Assembly (NCBI RefSeq): GCF_013214815.1
Contig: NZ_JABSPU010000003.1
Location: 43,155 to 107,154 of the forward strand
DNA: 64,000 nucleotides
DNA from: Gilvibacter sp.
GTDB taxonomy: Bacteria > Bacteroidota > Bacteroidia > Flavobacteriales > Flavobacteriaceae
Direction of reading: 5' to 3'
Shown here: one piece after another, positions 35,179 to 44,990 of the stretch
Position numbering within the stretch: the stretch's first letter is position 1
How the letters are laid out: every line of letters starts with the position of its first letter
Program-made: the position numbers and the translations under genes
The notes under the pieces: generated by a model
Told to the model about the DNA's origin: nothing
Seen by the model: the letters and a program-made list of their open reading frames with translations, nothing else
Databases searched by the model: none

Positions 35179-36156
35179 ATGAAAACCATACAATTTAGAG
35201 AAGCAATAGCAGAAGCGATGAGCGAAGAAATGCGTCGCGATGAATCCATCTATTTAATGGGAGAGGAAGTGGCCGAATACAACGGTGCTTACAAAGCCTC
35301 AAAAGGTATGTTGGATGAGTTTGGACCTAAGCGTATTATTGACACCCCAATTTCAGAACTAGGTTTTGCTGGGATCGGAGTAGGGAGTGCCATGAACGGC
35401 AACCGTCCGATCATTGAATTCATGACCTTCAACTTCTCTTTAGTAGGTATTGACCAGATCATCAACAACGCCGCTAAGATGCGTCAAATGAGTGGTGGTC
35501 AGATCAACATTCCTATGGTTTTCCGCGGGCCAACTGCTTCTGCAGGACAGCTTGCTGCGACACACTCTCAGGCTTTTGAAAGCTGGTACGCCAACTGTCC
35601 AGGTCTTAAAGTGGTTGTTCCTTCTAATCCAGCTGATGCCAAAGGATTGCTTAAAGCAGCTATCCGTGATGACGATCCGGTGATCTTTATGGAGTCTGAG
35701 CAGATGTACGGAGATAAAGGGGAGGTGCCAGAAGGCGAATACCTTATTCCGTTAGGGATTGCCGATGTAAAGCGCAGTGGTGACGACGTGACTATCGTGT
35801 CTTTTGGAAAGATCATCAAAGAGGCTTATAAAGCCGCAGATGCTTTGGAGAAAGAAGGAATCTCCTGTGAGATCATTGACTTGCGTACCGTACGCCCAAT
35901 GGATCACAACGCTATTTTGGAGTCTGTAAAGAAAACCAATCGCTTGGTGATCTTGGAAGAAGCTTGGCCGTTTGGTAACATCGCTACAGAGATCACTTAT
36001 CAAGTACAGAGCCAGGCCTTCGACTATTTAGACGCTCCTATTGTAAAGATCAATACGGCCGATACACCGGCTCCGTATTCTCCTGCATTATTAGAAGAAT
36101 GGCTTCCCAATAGTGAAGATGTTGTTAAAGCCGTTAAAAAAGTGCTTTACAAATAA
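35179..36156 (+). CDS. pdhB: Pyruvate dehydrogenase E1 component beta subunit
   Basis: 325 residues from the ATG at 35179 (an in-frame start at 35113 adds 22 non-conserved residues upstream). Motifs: FREAIAEAMSEEMRRDESIYLMGEEV with the TPP-contact Glu, DTPISELGFAGIGVGSAMNG, THSQAFESWYANCPGLKVVVPSNP, and the C-terminal transketolase domain with EEAWPFGNIATEI. It forms a TPP-dependent heterotetramer with an alpha subunit not encoded in this window; it converts pyruvate to the acetyl-lipoyl intermediate. Branched-chain 2-oxoacid dehydrogenase beta is a close alternative. Confidence 0.93.
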   Translation: MKTIQFREAIAEAMSEEMRRDESIYLMGEEVAEYNGAYKASKGMLDEFGPKRIIDTPISELGFAGIGVGSAMNGNRPIIEFMTFNFSLVGIDQIINNAAKMRQMSGGQINIPMVFRGPTASAGQLAATHSQAFESWYANCPGLKVVVPSNPADAKGLLKAAIRDDDPVIFMESEQMYGDKGEVPEGEYLIPLGIADVKRSGDDVTIVSFGKIIKEAYKAADALEKEGISCEIIDLRTVRPMDHNAILESVKKTNRLVILEEAWPFGNIATEITYQVQSQAFDYLDAPIVKINTADTPAPYSPALLEEWLPNSEDVVKAVKKVLYK

Positions 36157-36221
36157 AATCTAGGCGCAATTTTTGCGTTCTAACTGCTTCAGAACAGAAG
36201 CGGCCCTGGCCCCCATTGTCT

Positions 36222-38699
36222 ATGAGAGAACAACTACTTGTCTTCCTCTTACTCTTTACGTCTTTGAGCTTTGCTCAAACTAAGATCAGTGGAGAAGTGT
36301 TTGATGAGTTTGGAGATCCTGTTCCTTTTGCCAATGTAATTTTCAAAGATTCTTCAGAAGGAACCATTACCAATGAGAATGGTCGGTTCTATTTGGAATC
36401 GGATACTACCTATGATACTGCCGTAGTTTCCTTTTTAGGGTATACTACCAAGGAAGTCCCACTCACCAGCCGTACTACCTATAATATGAAGATCGAGTTG
36501 GCTGAAGAAGCCTCGAGCTTAGGAGAGGTGGTTGTATTCACAGGGAAGCAATCCAAAAAGAACAATCCCGCTATTGATATCCTTAGAAAGATCTGGGAGA
36601 ATCGTCGGGAGAACGGGGTCAAGAAATTCAATCAGTATCAGTACGAGAAGTATGAAAAGCTTGAGTTTGACCTAAACACGATCGACTCCGCCTTAATCAA
36701 GAGTAAGATCTTTAGAGGGATGGAATTCATCTTTGATCAAACCGATACTTCTAAGATCACGGGAAATACCTACCTGCCCATCTTTATCAATGAGGCCTTT
36801 TCTAGAGTCTTTGGAGATAACCTCCAAAACTTACAAAAAGAGATCCTGGAAGGGAACAAGAATTCTGGTTTTAGTAATAATCAGACCATTATTGAATTTG
36901 TCAAGGACCTCTATTCAGAGTACGACGTTTACGACAATTATATTAAGTTCTTTGATAAGGCCTTTACCAGTCCGCTCTCCAGAACCGGGATTAATGTGTA
37001 CAATTATGTGCTGTTGGACTCTGCGTATATTGGAGATAAGTGGTGCTACAATATAGTATACTACCCACGGCGCAAGAATGAATTGACCTTTAAAGGAGAC
37101 TTTTGGGTGAACGATACTACTTGGGCCATTAAGGAGATCAATATGCAGGCCACTAAGAGTGCCAATTTGAACTGGGTGCGGGAGGTTTATATTGAACAGG
37201 AGTTTGATGTGCTCAACGATTCCATCTTTTTGATCACCCGAGATTATTTTCTGAGTGATTTTAGTCTGCGTAAAAAAGAAGGGGCTCGCGGTATCTATGG
37301 GAAGCGTACCACACTCTACGATAATTACCAATTTGACATTCCAAAAGAGCGGGACTTTTATAAAGATCAAGTAGATCCTTATGATTACGAGGTCTACAAT
37401 AGGCCAGATGATTTTTGGGATGAGAACCGCATGGAGGATCTCAATAAGGATGAAAAGCAGATCTATACCCTATTGGACACCTTGAAAACGGTTCCTAGAT
37501 TCAAGACCTTATACAATATAGGTAGTGTTCTTGCCAGCGGCTATTACGAATTTCCAAACTTCGATTTTGGGCCGGTGTTTTCCATCTTCGGATTTAACGA
37601 GGCAGAAGGGCTGCGGATCCGTTTGGGTGGACGAACTTATTTTGGCCGCAACGATATGTGGCGTATTGAGGGCTTTGGTGCTTATGGTTTTCGAGACGAA
37701 CGCTTCAAATTTGGACTCTCCGGGAAGTGGCTGCTCGATAGGCGCTCCCGATTCATCATTTTTGGAGGTCACCGGAAGGACACCGAACAAACTGGCGCGT
37801 CACTGACCAACACCAACGACGTGCTCGGTAGGAACTTGGCCTCATCGGCATTAATTACTGTGGGAGCCAACGACAGGCTAACGCGGATCAATCTGAGTAC
37901 CGTTGGATTTGAGTTTGAACCCTATAAGAATTTCATTTTCAGAACGACGGGTTCGTTTAGAACATTAACCTCGGCCACGGATACTTTCAGTTTGGACTAT
38001 TTTGATGAGAACGGCGGCATACAATCCGAGGTGAGACAAGCAGAGCTTTCCACGGGATTGTTTTATACCCCTGGACGCAAGACTTCCGGTTACGGCGTGG
38101 AACGCACGGTAATCAACGATGGCGGATTTGCTTCGATATTTGTGGGAGCCACCTTTGGAATCAAGGATGTCTTTAACAGCGACTTTGAGTATCAAAAGCT
38201 CCAGGCGCTGTATACGCAGCCGTGGAATATTGGTGGTTTTGGTCGCGCTTATACCACCATTGAGGTTGGGAAGATCTTCGGAGAAGTGCCGCTGACTTTG
38301 TTGAGTCCAATTCCAGGAAACCAGACGCTGTTCAGTATTTACAACACCTTTAATCAGTTGGACTTTTACGAATTTGTGAGCGACACTTATGCCTCCTTCC
38401 ACTTGCAACACGACTTTGGAGGGCGCTTCTTTTCACGAATTCCAGGCTTGAGAAAGCTCAACTTGAGAGAGGTCATCGGGTTTAGAGCGGTTTACGGAGA
38501 GATATCCGATGCCAACATCGCCCTGAATGCCTCAAACATACCTTACCAAGCGCCAGAGGACATTTATTGGGAATGGAGTGTCGGAATCGGGAACATCTTC
38601 AAAATCTTCCGTTTAGACTTCAATTTTAGAGGAAACTACCTCGATAACCCCGATGCACGCCGCTTTGGTGTCACGGGAACTTTTGGGTTTAGTTTTTAG
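36222..38699 (+). CDS. DUF5686 outer-membrane protein with carboxypeptidase-regulatory-like domain
   Basis: 825 residues from the ATG at 36222 (a TTG six bases earlier is less likely). Signal peptide to about residue 18. Residues 20-95 form a CarboxypepD_reg-like domain (ISGEVFDEFGDPVPFANVIFKDSSEGTI). The remainder is the DUF5686 region: an alpha/beta middle with YYPRRKNELTFKGDFWVNDT and a C-terminal beta-barrel ending in GVTGTFGFSF. Such proteins sit in the outer membrane of Bacteroidota. They lack the TonB box and plug, so transport is not implied. It follows pdhB by 65 bases. Confidence 0.85.
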   Translation: MREQLLVFLLLFTSLSFAQTKISGEVFDEFGDPVPFANVIFKDSSEGTITNENGRFYLESDTTYDTAVVSFLGYTTKEVPLTSRTTYNMKIELAEEASSLGEVVVFTGKQSKKNNPAIDILRKIWENRRENGVKKFNQYQYEKYEKLEFDLNTIDSALIKSKIFRGMEFIFDQTDTSKITGNTYLPIFINEAFSRVFGDNLQNLQKEILEGNKNSGFSNNQTIIEFVKDLYSEYDVYDNYIKFFDKAFTSPLSRTGINVYNYVLLDSAYIGDKWCYNIVYYPRRKNELTFKGDFWVNDTTWAIKEINMQATKSANLNWVREVYIEQEFDVLNDSIFLITRDYFLSDFSLRKKEGARGIYGKRTTLYDNYQFDIPKERDFYKDQVDPYDYEVYNRPDDFWDENRMEDLNKDEKQIYTLLDTLKTVPRFKTLYNIGSVLASGYYEFPNFDFGPVFSIFGFNEAEGLRIRLGGRTYFGRNDMWRIEGFGAYGFRDERFKFGLSGKWLLDRRSRFIIFGGHRKDTEQTGASLTNTNDVLGRNLASSALITVGANDRLTRINLSTVGFEFEPYKNFIFRTTGSFRTLTSATDTFSLDYFDENGGIQSEVRQAELSTGLFYTPGRKTSGYGVERTVINDGGFASIFVGATFGIKDVFNSDFEYQKLQALYTQPWNIGGFGRAYTTIEVGKIFGEVPLTLLSPIPGNQTLFSIYNTFNQLDFYEFVSDTYASFHLQHDFGGRFFSRIPGLRKLNLREVIGFRAVYGEISDANIALNASNIPYQAPEDIYWEWSVGIGNIFKIFRLDFNFRGNYLDNPDARRFGVTGTFGFSF

Positions 38700-38790
38700 A
38701 CGAGGGGGGTCACACTTCTTATCAGCCTTGAGTTCAAGGGTTTTAATTCACTAGTATTCAATTTTTTAGGTAACGCCTTATTTAGGTGGT

Positions 38791-38839
38791 TATATTTGCG
38801 TTTCTAAATTTTATATCCCGACTGATTTCATTACTTTTG
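38791..38839 (+). promoter_or_regulatory. Promoter region of the membrane pyrophosphatase gene
   Basis: Two -7-like elements, TATATTTG (38791-38798) and TACTTTTG (38832-38839), lie 77 and 36 bases before the start. Neither has a clear -33 TTTG at the right spacing, so which is used is unknown. Confidence 0.4.
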
Positions 38840-38874
38840 CGGTCGCAAATTGAAAGTCAACTAAAAATAGAAAT

Positions 38875-41367
38875 ATGTTAGAATCAAACATTATTTGGGT
38901 ACCTATTGCACTAGCTGTGCTAGGTCTTCTATTCATGCTTGTAAAGATGAGCTGGGTGAAGAAGCAAGCTGCCGGAAACGAGCGCATGCAATCCATCTCT
39001 AAAAGTATTAAAGAAGGTGCATTGGCCTTTTTGAATGCTGAGTACCGTTTGTTATTGATCTTTGTTGTGGTAGCATCCGCAGCATTGTTTGGAGTGTCTC
39101 AAATGGTTGAGACCACAAGCATCATGATCGTTCCTGCATTCATCCTTGGTGCGTTCTTCTCAGCTTTGGCTGGAAACATCGGAATGCGCGTTGCAACAGA
39201 AGCAAACGCACGTACTGCAGAGGCAGCTAAGACAAGTCTTCCACAGGCATTGCAAGTTTCCTTTGGTGGTGGTACAGTAATGGGATTAGGTGTAGCCGGT
39301 CTTGCTGTATTGGGTCTAAGCTTACTATTCATGTTCTTCATTGGACAGTTTATGGGTGCTAATGGCTCTTTCTACGACAACATGACCATTGTACTTGAAG
39401 CCCTTGCAGGATTCTCTCTTGGTGCGGAAAGTATTGCACTTTTTGCTCGTGTTGGTGGTGGTATCTATACCAAAGCTGCTGACGTTGGAGCTGACCTTGT
39501 AGGTAAAGTAGAAGCGGGTATCCCAGAAGATGATCCTCGTAACCCTGCAACTATCGCAGATAACGTTGGTGATAACGTAGGAGACGTTGCTGGAATGGGA
39601 GCTGACCTGTTTGGTTCATATGTAGCAACTGTATTGGCTGCCATGGTATTGGGTAACTATGTTATTCGTGACATGAGCGCTACAGCGGCTTACACAGACG
39701 CATTTAACAATATGGGGCCTATCTTACTTCCGCTAGTAATTGCTGGTGTTGGAGTATTGGCTTCTATCTTAGGAACATTCTTGGTTCGTATCAAAAATAA
39801 CGACGCTAAAGAAGCGCAGGTACAGAAAGCCTTGGATATGGGTAACTGGTTCGCGATCATCATTACTTTGATCGCTAGTTACTTCCTTATCGGTTGGATG
39901 TTACCAGAGACCTTGACCATGAACTTCTTCGGGGAAGGTGCTAAGGAGATCGCTTCTATGAACGTATTCTGGTCTGCATGTATCGGATTGGCCGTTGGAG
40001 CCTTGATTTCTTTCGTTACTGCATACTATACTTCTCTAGGGAAGAAACCTGTACTTGATATTGTACAAAACTCAGGAACTGGTGCTGCAACAAACATCAT
40101 CGCTGGTCTTGCTGTAGGTATGAAATCTACACTGTGGTCAGTACTTCTTTTTGCTGCTGCGATCTACGGTTCTTATGAGCTTGCTGGATTCTACGGAGTT
40201 GCACTTGCTGCTTCTGCAATGATGGCAACTACTGCTATGCAGTTGGCAATCGATGCATTCGGTCCTATCGCAGATAACGCCGGTGGTGTTGCTGAGATGA
40301 GTGAACTAGAAGAGCACGTACGTCAACGTACAGACATCCTTGACTCAGTAGGTAACACAACTGCCGCTGTTGGAAAAGGATTTGCAATTGCTTCTGCAGC
40401 ATTGACTGCTTTGGCATTGTTTGCTGCTTATGTAACCTTTACAGGTATCCAGGGGATTAACATCTTTAAGGCGGATGTATTGGCCGCTCTATTTGTAGGG
40501 GGAATGACTCCTGTAGTATTCTCTGCCTTGGCTATGAAGTCTGTAGGTAAGGCTGCTATGGAAATGGTAAAAGAAGTACGTCGCCAGTTTAAAGAGATTC
40601 CTGGAATTATGGAAGGAACTGGAACTCCAGAGTATGCGAAGTGTGTAGACATTTCTACTAAAGCTGCTTTGAGAGAGATGATCGTTCCTGGATTGATCAC
40701 TATTTTGACTCCTATCGCAATCGGTTTGATCTTCGGTGCTGAGCCACTAGGAGGTTATATGGCTGGTGTATGTGTTAGTGGTGTGATGTGGGCGATTTTC
40801 CAAAACAACGCTGGAGGTGCTTGGGACAATGCTAAGAAATCATTTGAAGCTGGTGTTGAGATCGACGGTGAGATGACTTACAAAGGTTCTGACGCACACA
40901 AAGCGGCTGTAACTGGAGATACTGTTGGTGATCCATTTAAAGATACTTCAGGACCGTCTATGAACATCTTGATCAAATTGACTTGTTTGGTTGGATTGGT
41001 AATTGCTCCGATCTTAGGAGGTCACGGAGAAGAAGCTTATGCTGATAACGTGATTGAAGCTGGTAACGTAAAGTTCGTTTCTGAGGATGGTACTACCACC
41101 ATCATCAAAATGAACGGAGACGCTACTGCTTTGGCAGAAGGAACTGAAGATATCACGGTTGAGGTGACTATGGACGAGGATGCTGAAGCAACTGCTACAG
41201 CTACGGTAAAGATCACTAAAGACGGTGAAACTACTACAGAGACCTTTACTGGAACTCCAGAAGAAGTTGAAGCTAAGGTGGAAGCTTACAAAGAGGCAGA
41301 AGGTGCTTCAGTAGACATTGAGATCGTAAAAGAAGTGAAAAAGGTAGTAGACGGATCGTCTAAATAA
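38875..41367 (+). CDS. hppA: Membrane-bound ion-pumping pyrophosphatase with acidic C-terminal tail
   Basis: 830 residues; typical members have about 670-770. About sixteen membrane helices, with the conserved metal/PPi motif [19 protein letters not shown] near residue 225 and the second site [12 protein letters not shown] plus [16 protein letters not shown] near the end of the core. The segment [10 protein letters not shown] has Ala at about residue 497, the residue linked to potassium dependence in this family. It hydrolyses pyrophosphate while pumping H+ or Na+. Residues 716-830 form a tail after the last helix, rich in Thr, Glu and Lys, most likely on the outer face. Codon choice looks biased to common codons, as in highly expressed genes. 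Confidence 0.93.
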   Translation: MLESNIIWVPIALAVLGLLFMLVKMSWVKKQAAGNERMQSISKSIKEGALAFLNAEYRLLLIFVVVASAALFGVSQMVETTSIMIVPAFILGAFFSALAGNIGMRVATEANARTAEAAKTSLPQALQVSFGGGTVMGLGVAGLAVLGLSLLFMFFIGQFMGANGSFYDNMTIVLEALAGFSLGAESIALFARVGGGIYTKAADVGADLVGKVEAGIPEDDPRNPATIADNVGDNVGDVAGMGADLFGSYVATVLAAMVLGNYVIRDMSATAAYTDAFNNMGPILLPLVIAGVGVLASILGTFLVRIKNNDAKEAQVQKALDMGNWFAIIITLIASYFLIGWMLPETLTMNFFGEGAKEIASMNVFWSACIGLAVGALISFVTAYYTSLGKKPVLDIVQNSGTGAATNIIAGLAVGMKSTLWSVLLFAAAIYGSYELAGFYGVALAASAMMATTAMQLAIDAFGPIADNAGGVAEMSELEEHVRQRTDILDSVGNTTAAVGKGFAIASAALTALALFAAYVTFTGIQGINIFKADVLAALFVGGMTPVVFSALAMKSVGKAAMEMVKEVRRQFKEIPGIMEGTGTPEYAKCVDISTKAALREMIVPGLITILTPIAIGLIFGAEPLGGYMAGVCVSGVMWAIFQNNAGGAWDNAKKSFEAGVEIDGEMTYKGSDAHKAAVTGDTVGDPFKDTSGPSMNILIKLTCLVGLVIAPILGGHGEEAYADNVIEAGNVKFVSEDGTTTIIKMNGDATALAEGTEDITVEVTMDEDAEATATATVKITKDGETTTETFTGTPEEVEAKVEAYKEAEGASVDIEIVKEVKKVVDGSSK

Positions 41368-41383
41368 TAAAACCTTTAGATAT

Positions 41384-41414
41384 AAAAAAAGCCGCTCAAT
41401 TGAGCGGCTTTTTT
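41384..41414. terminator. Bidirectional terminator of hppA
   Basis: Perfect nine-base stem GCCGCTCAA/TTGAGCGGC extended by A7 before and T-tract after, 17 bases past the stop. It also precedes the convergent PAP2 gene end and can serve both. Confidence 0.9.
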
Positions 41415-41418
41415 GTTT

Positions 41419-42267
41419 TTAAAATGTTCCTACTAAACCGACGGTATTATAACCGGCAGTAAAGCGCCAACTGATCCTGTGGCGGTTTTGATAACTGTCC
41501 TCATAGCGACGGCTTCCAAAAAGGTAGTTGTCTACACTATCTACAACAGCTATGCTTATTGCTGCTCCTAAAACAATATCGGTTACCCAATGCGCATCGT
41601 CCCATAAACGCGAAACGGGCGCAATGCTACCTAGAGCGTAAATTCCAGATTTCACCCAGATATTGTCAAACTGCTTGGCAATGGAATGCGCCATAGAAAT
41701 GGAGAGGATGGTATGTCCAGAAGGGAAGGAGTGGTAACGTGCGGTTCCTTTAAAAGGTTCAAACTCAAAAGGACCGGTAAAGTCGTCAGGTCGTGCACGA
41801 CCAACAGCGGTTTTAAAAAAGGTTTGAAAAAGGCCGGAGGTGGCTGCGGAGGCAATTATCAACACTCCAGTTTTACGAACCTTTTCATTTTTGGTCAAAA
41901 GTCCAAATCCGTAGATACCGCCAGAGACCATAAAGAAATTCTGAGGGCTTCCAAAGTACCAACCGAATTCCTTGAGTACGCCAGGGGCGTTGGGTTCTTG
42001 TTCTACAAAATAGTTACGCGCTGATTGATCCAAAGCCGTAAACATGGAAGTTGCGGTGATTACGCTCACTGCCGTGAGAAAGTCGTCTCCCTGCCAACGA
42101 ACAGGCGCAGTAATGCTGTGTTTAAAGCCTCCAAAGGCACTTTTGGCATCATACTTTAGGGTTTGCCAAATGTTGGCGTCTTGAGCAAGTGTATCTGCAT
42201 TAGGGGACTGTCCGAATAACTTAAGACTCGAACCCATTAAAAACAGTACGATCAAAAATTTTTGCAT
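41419..42267 (-). CDS. PAP2 superfamily phosphatase
   Basis: 282 residues from the ATG at 42267; an extension to 42306 adds 13 residues ahead of the signal peptide. Signal peptide about 1-19 (LKLFGQ). Membrane helices surround the three PAP2 motifs: KTAVGRARPDDF (C1), SFPSGHT (C2) and SRLWDDAHWVTD (C3, with a His and Asp). It probably dephosphorylates lipid phosphates such as undecaprenyl pyrophosphate or phosphatidylglycerol phosphate on the periplasmic side. It converges on hppA and is followed upstream by the lipoprotein gene. Confidence 0.9.
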   Translation of the reverse strand: MQKFLIVLFLMGSSLKLFGQSPNADTLAQDANIWQTLKYDAKSAFGGFKHSITAPVRWQGDDFLTAVSVITATSMFTALDQSARNYFVEQEPNAPGVLKEFGWYFGSPQNFFMVSGGIYGFGLLTKNEKVRKTGVLIIASAATSGLFQTFFKTAVGRARPDDFTGPFEFEPFKGTARYHSFPSGHTILSISMAHSIAKQFDNIWVKSGIYALGSIAPVSRLWDDAHWVTDIVLGAAISIAVVDSVDNYLFGSRRYEDSYQNRHRISWRFTAGYNTVGLVGTF

Positions 42268-42330
42268 GTAATTAGGATGAAAATCAACAGATTTCGTTAC
42301 GAACAAAAATAGACTATTTGATTTAGATGT

Positions 42331-42867
42331 TTATCTTGAGAAAGTCGCTACAAAAATAGCATCAACTTCACCGCTGCCTACTGGTGTATCAAGAATCTCA
42401 GTTTGCTCAATACGCAAACGAAGCATGTCTTCGCTAAGCAGTTCAATAGTGATCACAGCATCTTGGTCATCTGCAGTACTGGTAATGGTAAGCGTGTTGT
42501 CTTCCAAGCTCCAGGTGCCATCTCCCAAAAGATCGAGGTTTTCTAAGGTCTCCTCTTCGCTAACGCCTAAAAAAGTCGTTGTTACAGTCATGGAGAATTG
42601 TCCTTCTGAGCTTACTTCATTCGGGTCTTCAGAAAAGGTAACAGTTGCGTCTATATCAAAACCTTCGCCTTCTTGAGTGGCGGTCACAGGTAAGCCTTCA
42701 ATTACAGTGGTAATTGTAGAGTCAAAGTCAATGGTCTCAGCAGTCCAGGTTCCTATTAAGGAAAATTCGGCTTCTTCTTCCGTGGTTGTAGTGGAATCAT
42801 CGTCAGAGCTGCAAGCAATGTACATAGGAACAAGCAGCAGCAGGGCTAGCAATTTTAAATTTTTCAT
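42331..42867 (-). CDS. Lipocalin-like lipoprotein
   Basis: 178 residues. The signal peptide ends at the lipobox YIAC (Cys19), followed by SSDDDSTTTTEEEAE, the Asp/Thr/Glu-rich linker typical of Bacteroidota surface lipoproteins. The body is beta-rich with an SLIGTWTAETIDFD opening and repeated Thr/Glu strands, the layout of lipocalin-like domains of unknown ligand. Likely an outer-membrane lipoprotein. It has 18 bases to the upstream deoxynucleoside kinase gene, so co-transcription is possible. Confidence 0.8.
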   Translation of the reverse strand: MKNLKLLALLLLVPMYIACSSDDDSTTTTEEEAEFSLIGTWTAETIDFDSTITTVIEGLPVTATQEGEGFDIDATVTFSEDPNEVSSEGQFSMTVTTTFLGVSEEETLENLDLLGDGTWSLEDNTLTITSTADDQDAVITIELLSEDMLRLRIEQTEILDTPVGSGEVDAIFVATFSR

Positions 42868-42885
42868 AGCTGATTGGGGTATGTG

Positions 42886-43500
42886 TTAAAAGAGTCCGTG
42901 AAGCTCGGCATCAATGCGACTGATCACACTTCCGAGATCTTCCGGATTGTCTACAAAATTAAGCGTATCCACATCAAAGATCAACAGATTGCTCTTATCG
43001 TAATCGTGAATCCAAGCTTCGTAGCGCTCGTTGAGTCGACTTAAATAATCAATGCTGATGGAGTTCTCATATTCACGTCCTCTTTTGTGGATCTGACTCA
43101 CTAAATTGGGAATGGAACTGCGCAAATAGATCAACAGATCAGGCGCCTCAGTAACACTTTCCATCAGATCAAACAGCGAACGGTAATTTTCATAATCGCG
43201 ATTGGTCATCAAGCCCATCGCGTGTAGGTTAGGAGCAAAGATGTACGCATCTTCATAGATCGTGCGGTCTTGGATATAATCCTTTCCACTTTCTCTAATA
43301 TCCACAATTTGACGAAACCGACTGTTCAAGAAATAGATCTGCAAATTGAAAGACCAACGTTCCATTTGGTTATAAAAATCATCCAAATAAGGATTGTCTT
43401 CCACATCCTCAAAATGGGGTTGCCATTTGTAGTGCTTTGCCAATAATTTGGTGAGCGTAGTCTTTCCTGAGCCAATGTTTCCGGCTATCGCAACATGCAT
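42886..43500 (-). CDS. Deoxynucleoside kinase
   Basis: 204 residues. P-loop IAGNIGSGKTTL at residues 5-16, the DRTIYEDAYIFA substrate motif and a downstream YLRSSIPNLVSQIHKRGREYE lid. This is the dNK/dGK/dCK family; substrate preference (purine or pyrimidine) cannot be read. Phosphorylating deoxynucleosides complements the nucleoside transporter and thymidylate synthase encoded in the window. It is followed by a 14-base gap to the 43515 gene. Confidence 0.92.
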   Translation of the reverse strand: MHVAIAGNIGSGKTTLTKLLAKHYKWQPHFEDVEDNPYLDDFYNQMERWSFNLQIYFLNSRFRQIVDIRESGKDYIQDRTIYEDAYIFAPNLHAMGLMTNRDYENYRSLFDLMESVTEAPDLLIYLRSSIPNLVSQIHKRGREYENSISIDYLSRLNERYEAWIHDYDKSNLLIFDVDTLNFVDNPEDLGSVISRIDAELHGLF

Positions 43501-43514
43501 ACAATTAGGATTGT

Positions 43515-44285
43515 TTAGAGTTTGGTTAGTCTGAAGGAATACACGAATTCTCCATCGTAAATATACAGGAAATCTGAAGTTAGTTGCAAGTCTTTAACGG
43601 CAATTTTTGTGCCCGATTCAGCAGCCTCAAATTGCTGCTCTGGAGCCTCCGTAAAATAGATCACATCTTGCTCATCTAGAGCAATTAAGCCTCGCTGCGG
43701 AGAGGTCCAGATCTGTGTAAAACCAGGGTTGTCAAAAATCCGAAGAATACTTCCATAAACATTATAAGTGATCACCTCAGAATCGGTCAAAAGATGACAA
43801 AAATTGAAGTCGCTTGCTGTAGCCACAAGGTTGCCTTCTACGGGCTGCGAAATGATACTGCGTTTCCCCGATCTGTAATTGTAGAGTTCTAACTGCTGTG
43901 CGTCTTTGTTAAAGACCCAAACACTGTTGTTATTTGCTACTCTAACGGCCTCAATGTTCAGATAATCTTCCACTTCATTGAAATTGACACGTTCAATTTC
44001 ATTTAAGGTGTTATCTAGAAACACAGCAATATTGAAATCGGCGTAGTAAACCAAGATCCGCAAAGGATTAATGATGTCTACTGCAGCTATGCTGCCCAAA
44101 GTAAAATCTGCGTAGTTCCAGCGGTCTCTTTCACTGGTTTTGATCAAGGCATTGTTGACCACAGAATAGGTGTTGTTGTAGGCGTCCACTCCAATAAACT
44201 TATCGGCGTCCAAACGGCTTTTGTTATCGAGCTTCAACTGCCCAAAAGCCAAAACCGGCATCAGTAAAAACAACAGCATCTTCAT
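43515..44285 (-). CDS. Secreted protein, beta-propeller-like, function unknown
   Basis: 256 residues from the ATG at 44285 (an in-frame ATG at 44300 adds five residues). A hydrophobic N-terminus ending VLAFGQ is a signal peptide. The mature part shows repeated four-stranded patterns with aromatic and Asp-containing turns (VYYADFNIAVFLDN, VWVFNKDAQQLELYN, ITYNVYGSILRIFDN, FLYIYDGEFVYSF), consistent with a small beta-propeller. No enzymatic motif is seen. It lies between the deoxynucleoside kinase and the response regulator. Confidence 0.6.
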   Translation of the reverse strand: MKMLLFLLMPVLAFGQLKLDNKSRLDADKFIGVDAYNNTYSVVNNALIKTSERDRWNYADFTLGSIAAVDIINPLRILVYYADFNIAVFLDNTLNEIERVNFNEVEDYLNIEAVRVANNNSVWVFNKDAQQLELYNYRSGKRSIISQPVEGNLVATASDFNFCHLLTDSEVITYNVYGSILRIFDNPGFTQIWTSPQRGLIALDEQDVIYFTEAPEQQFEAAESGTKIAVKDLQLTSDFLYIYDGEFVYSFRLTKL

Positions 44286-44303
44286 GCAGTCAAGATACAA
44301 AAA

Positions 44304-44990
44304 CTAATCACATATCAGCTTGTATCCGTAACCGCGAACATTGACTATTTGAAGGCTGGAATCTGCTTTGAGTTTTTTGCGCAAATTGGAGATAAATACA
44401 TCCATGGATCGAGCGTTAAAAAAGTCGTCACTGCCCCAAAGCTTTTTCAAAATAAAGGAGCGATCCAACAATTGATTTTTGTTAGCGCAGAGGTGAAAGA
44501 GCAGTTCGCTTTCCCGATGGGTCAATTTTACAGGCTCTTTGGATTTGTACTGCAATTCTTGACGGTTGGCGTTAAAGTTAAAAGCACCCAATTGGAAGGT
44601 GGTGTTTTTGTCCGGATCGTCGTTTTGCTTAAGTGCATTTTTGATCCGAACAATCAGCTCTTCCATGCTGAAGGGTTTTTTTAGGTAATCGTTTCCGCCT
44701 AAGTTGAACCCGTTGACTACATCTTCTGTTTGGGATTTGGCTGTTAAAAAGATGATCGGTGTTTGGGTGTCTTCTGCGCGAATTTCCTTGGCTAGAGTGA
44801 AACCGTCTTTAAGCGGCATCATAACGTCCAGGACCAAAAGTTCTGGTTTTTCTTGTTGGTAGGCTTTTAAAGCTTCCTGCCCGTTAACACAAAGTGTAAC
44901 CTTAAAGTCACGAGTTTCCAAGCTTTCTTTGATGATTTGACCCAAGGCCGGTTCATCTTCTGCCAATACTATGTGGATGGGCTTATTCAT
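44304..44990 (-). CDS. OmpR/PhoB-family response regulator
   Basis: 228 residues. Receiver with VLAEDEPALGQ, phosphoacceptor Asp55 in LLVLDVMMP, the Thr in IIFLTAKSQ, and Lys in YLKKPFS. The winged-helix C-terminus has LTHRESELLFHLCANKN and the recognition-helix/wing region SMDVFISNLRKKLKAD...VNVRGYGYKLIC. Its start overlaps the sensor kinase end by eight bases, so translation is coupled. It likely binds direct repeats of the OmpR type; the 10-bp-spaced array at 46498-46527 next to this operon is the obvious candidate site. Confidence 0.94.
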   Translation of the reverse strand: MNKPIHIVLAEDEPALGQIIKESLETRDFKVTLCVNGQEALKAYQQEKPELLVLDVMMPLKDGFTLAKEIRAEDTQTPIIFLTAKSQTEDVVNGFNLGGNDYLKKPFSMEELIVRIKNALKQNDDPDKNTTFQLGAFNFNANRQELQYKSKEPVKLTHRESELLFHLCANKNQLLDRSFILKKLWGSDDFFNARSMDVFISNLRKKLKADSSLQIVNVRGYGYKLICD

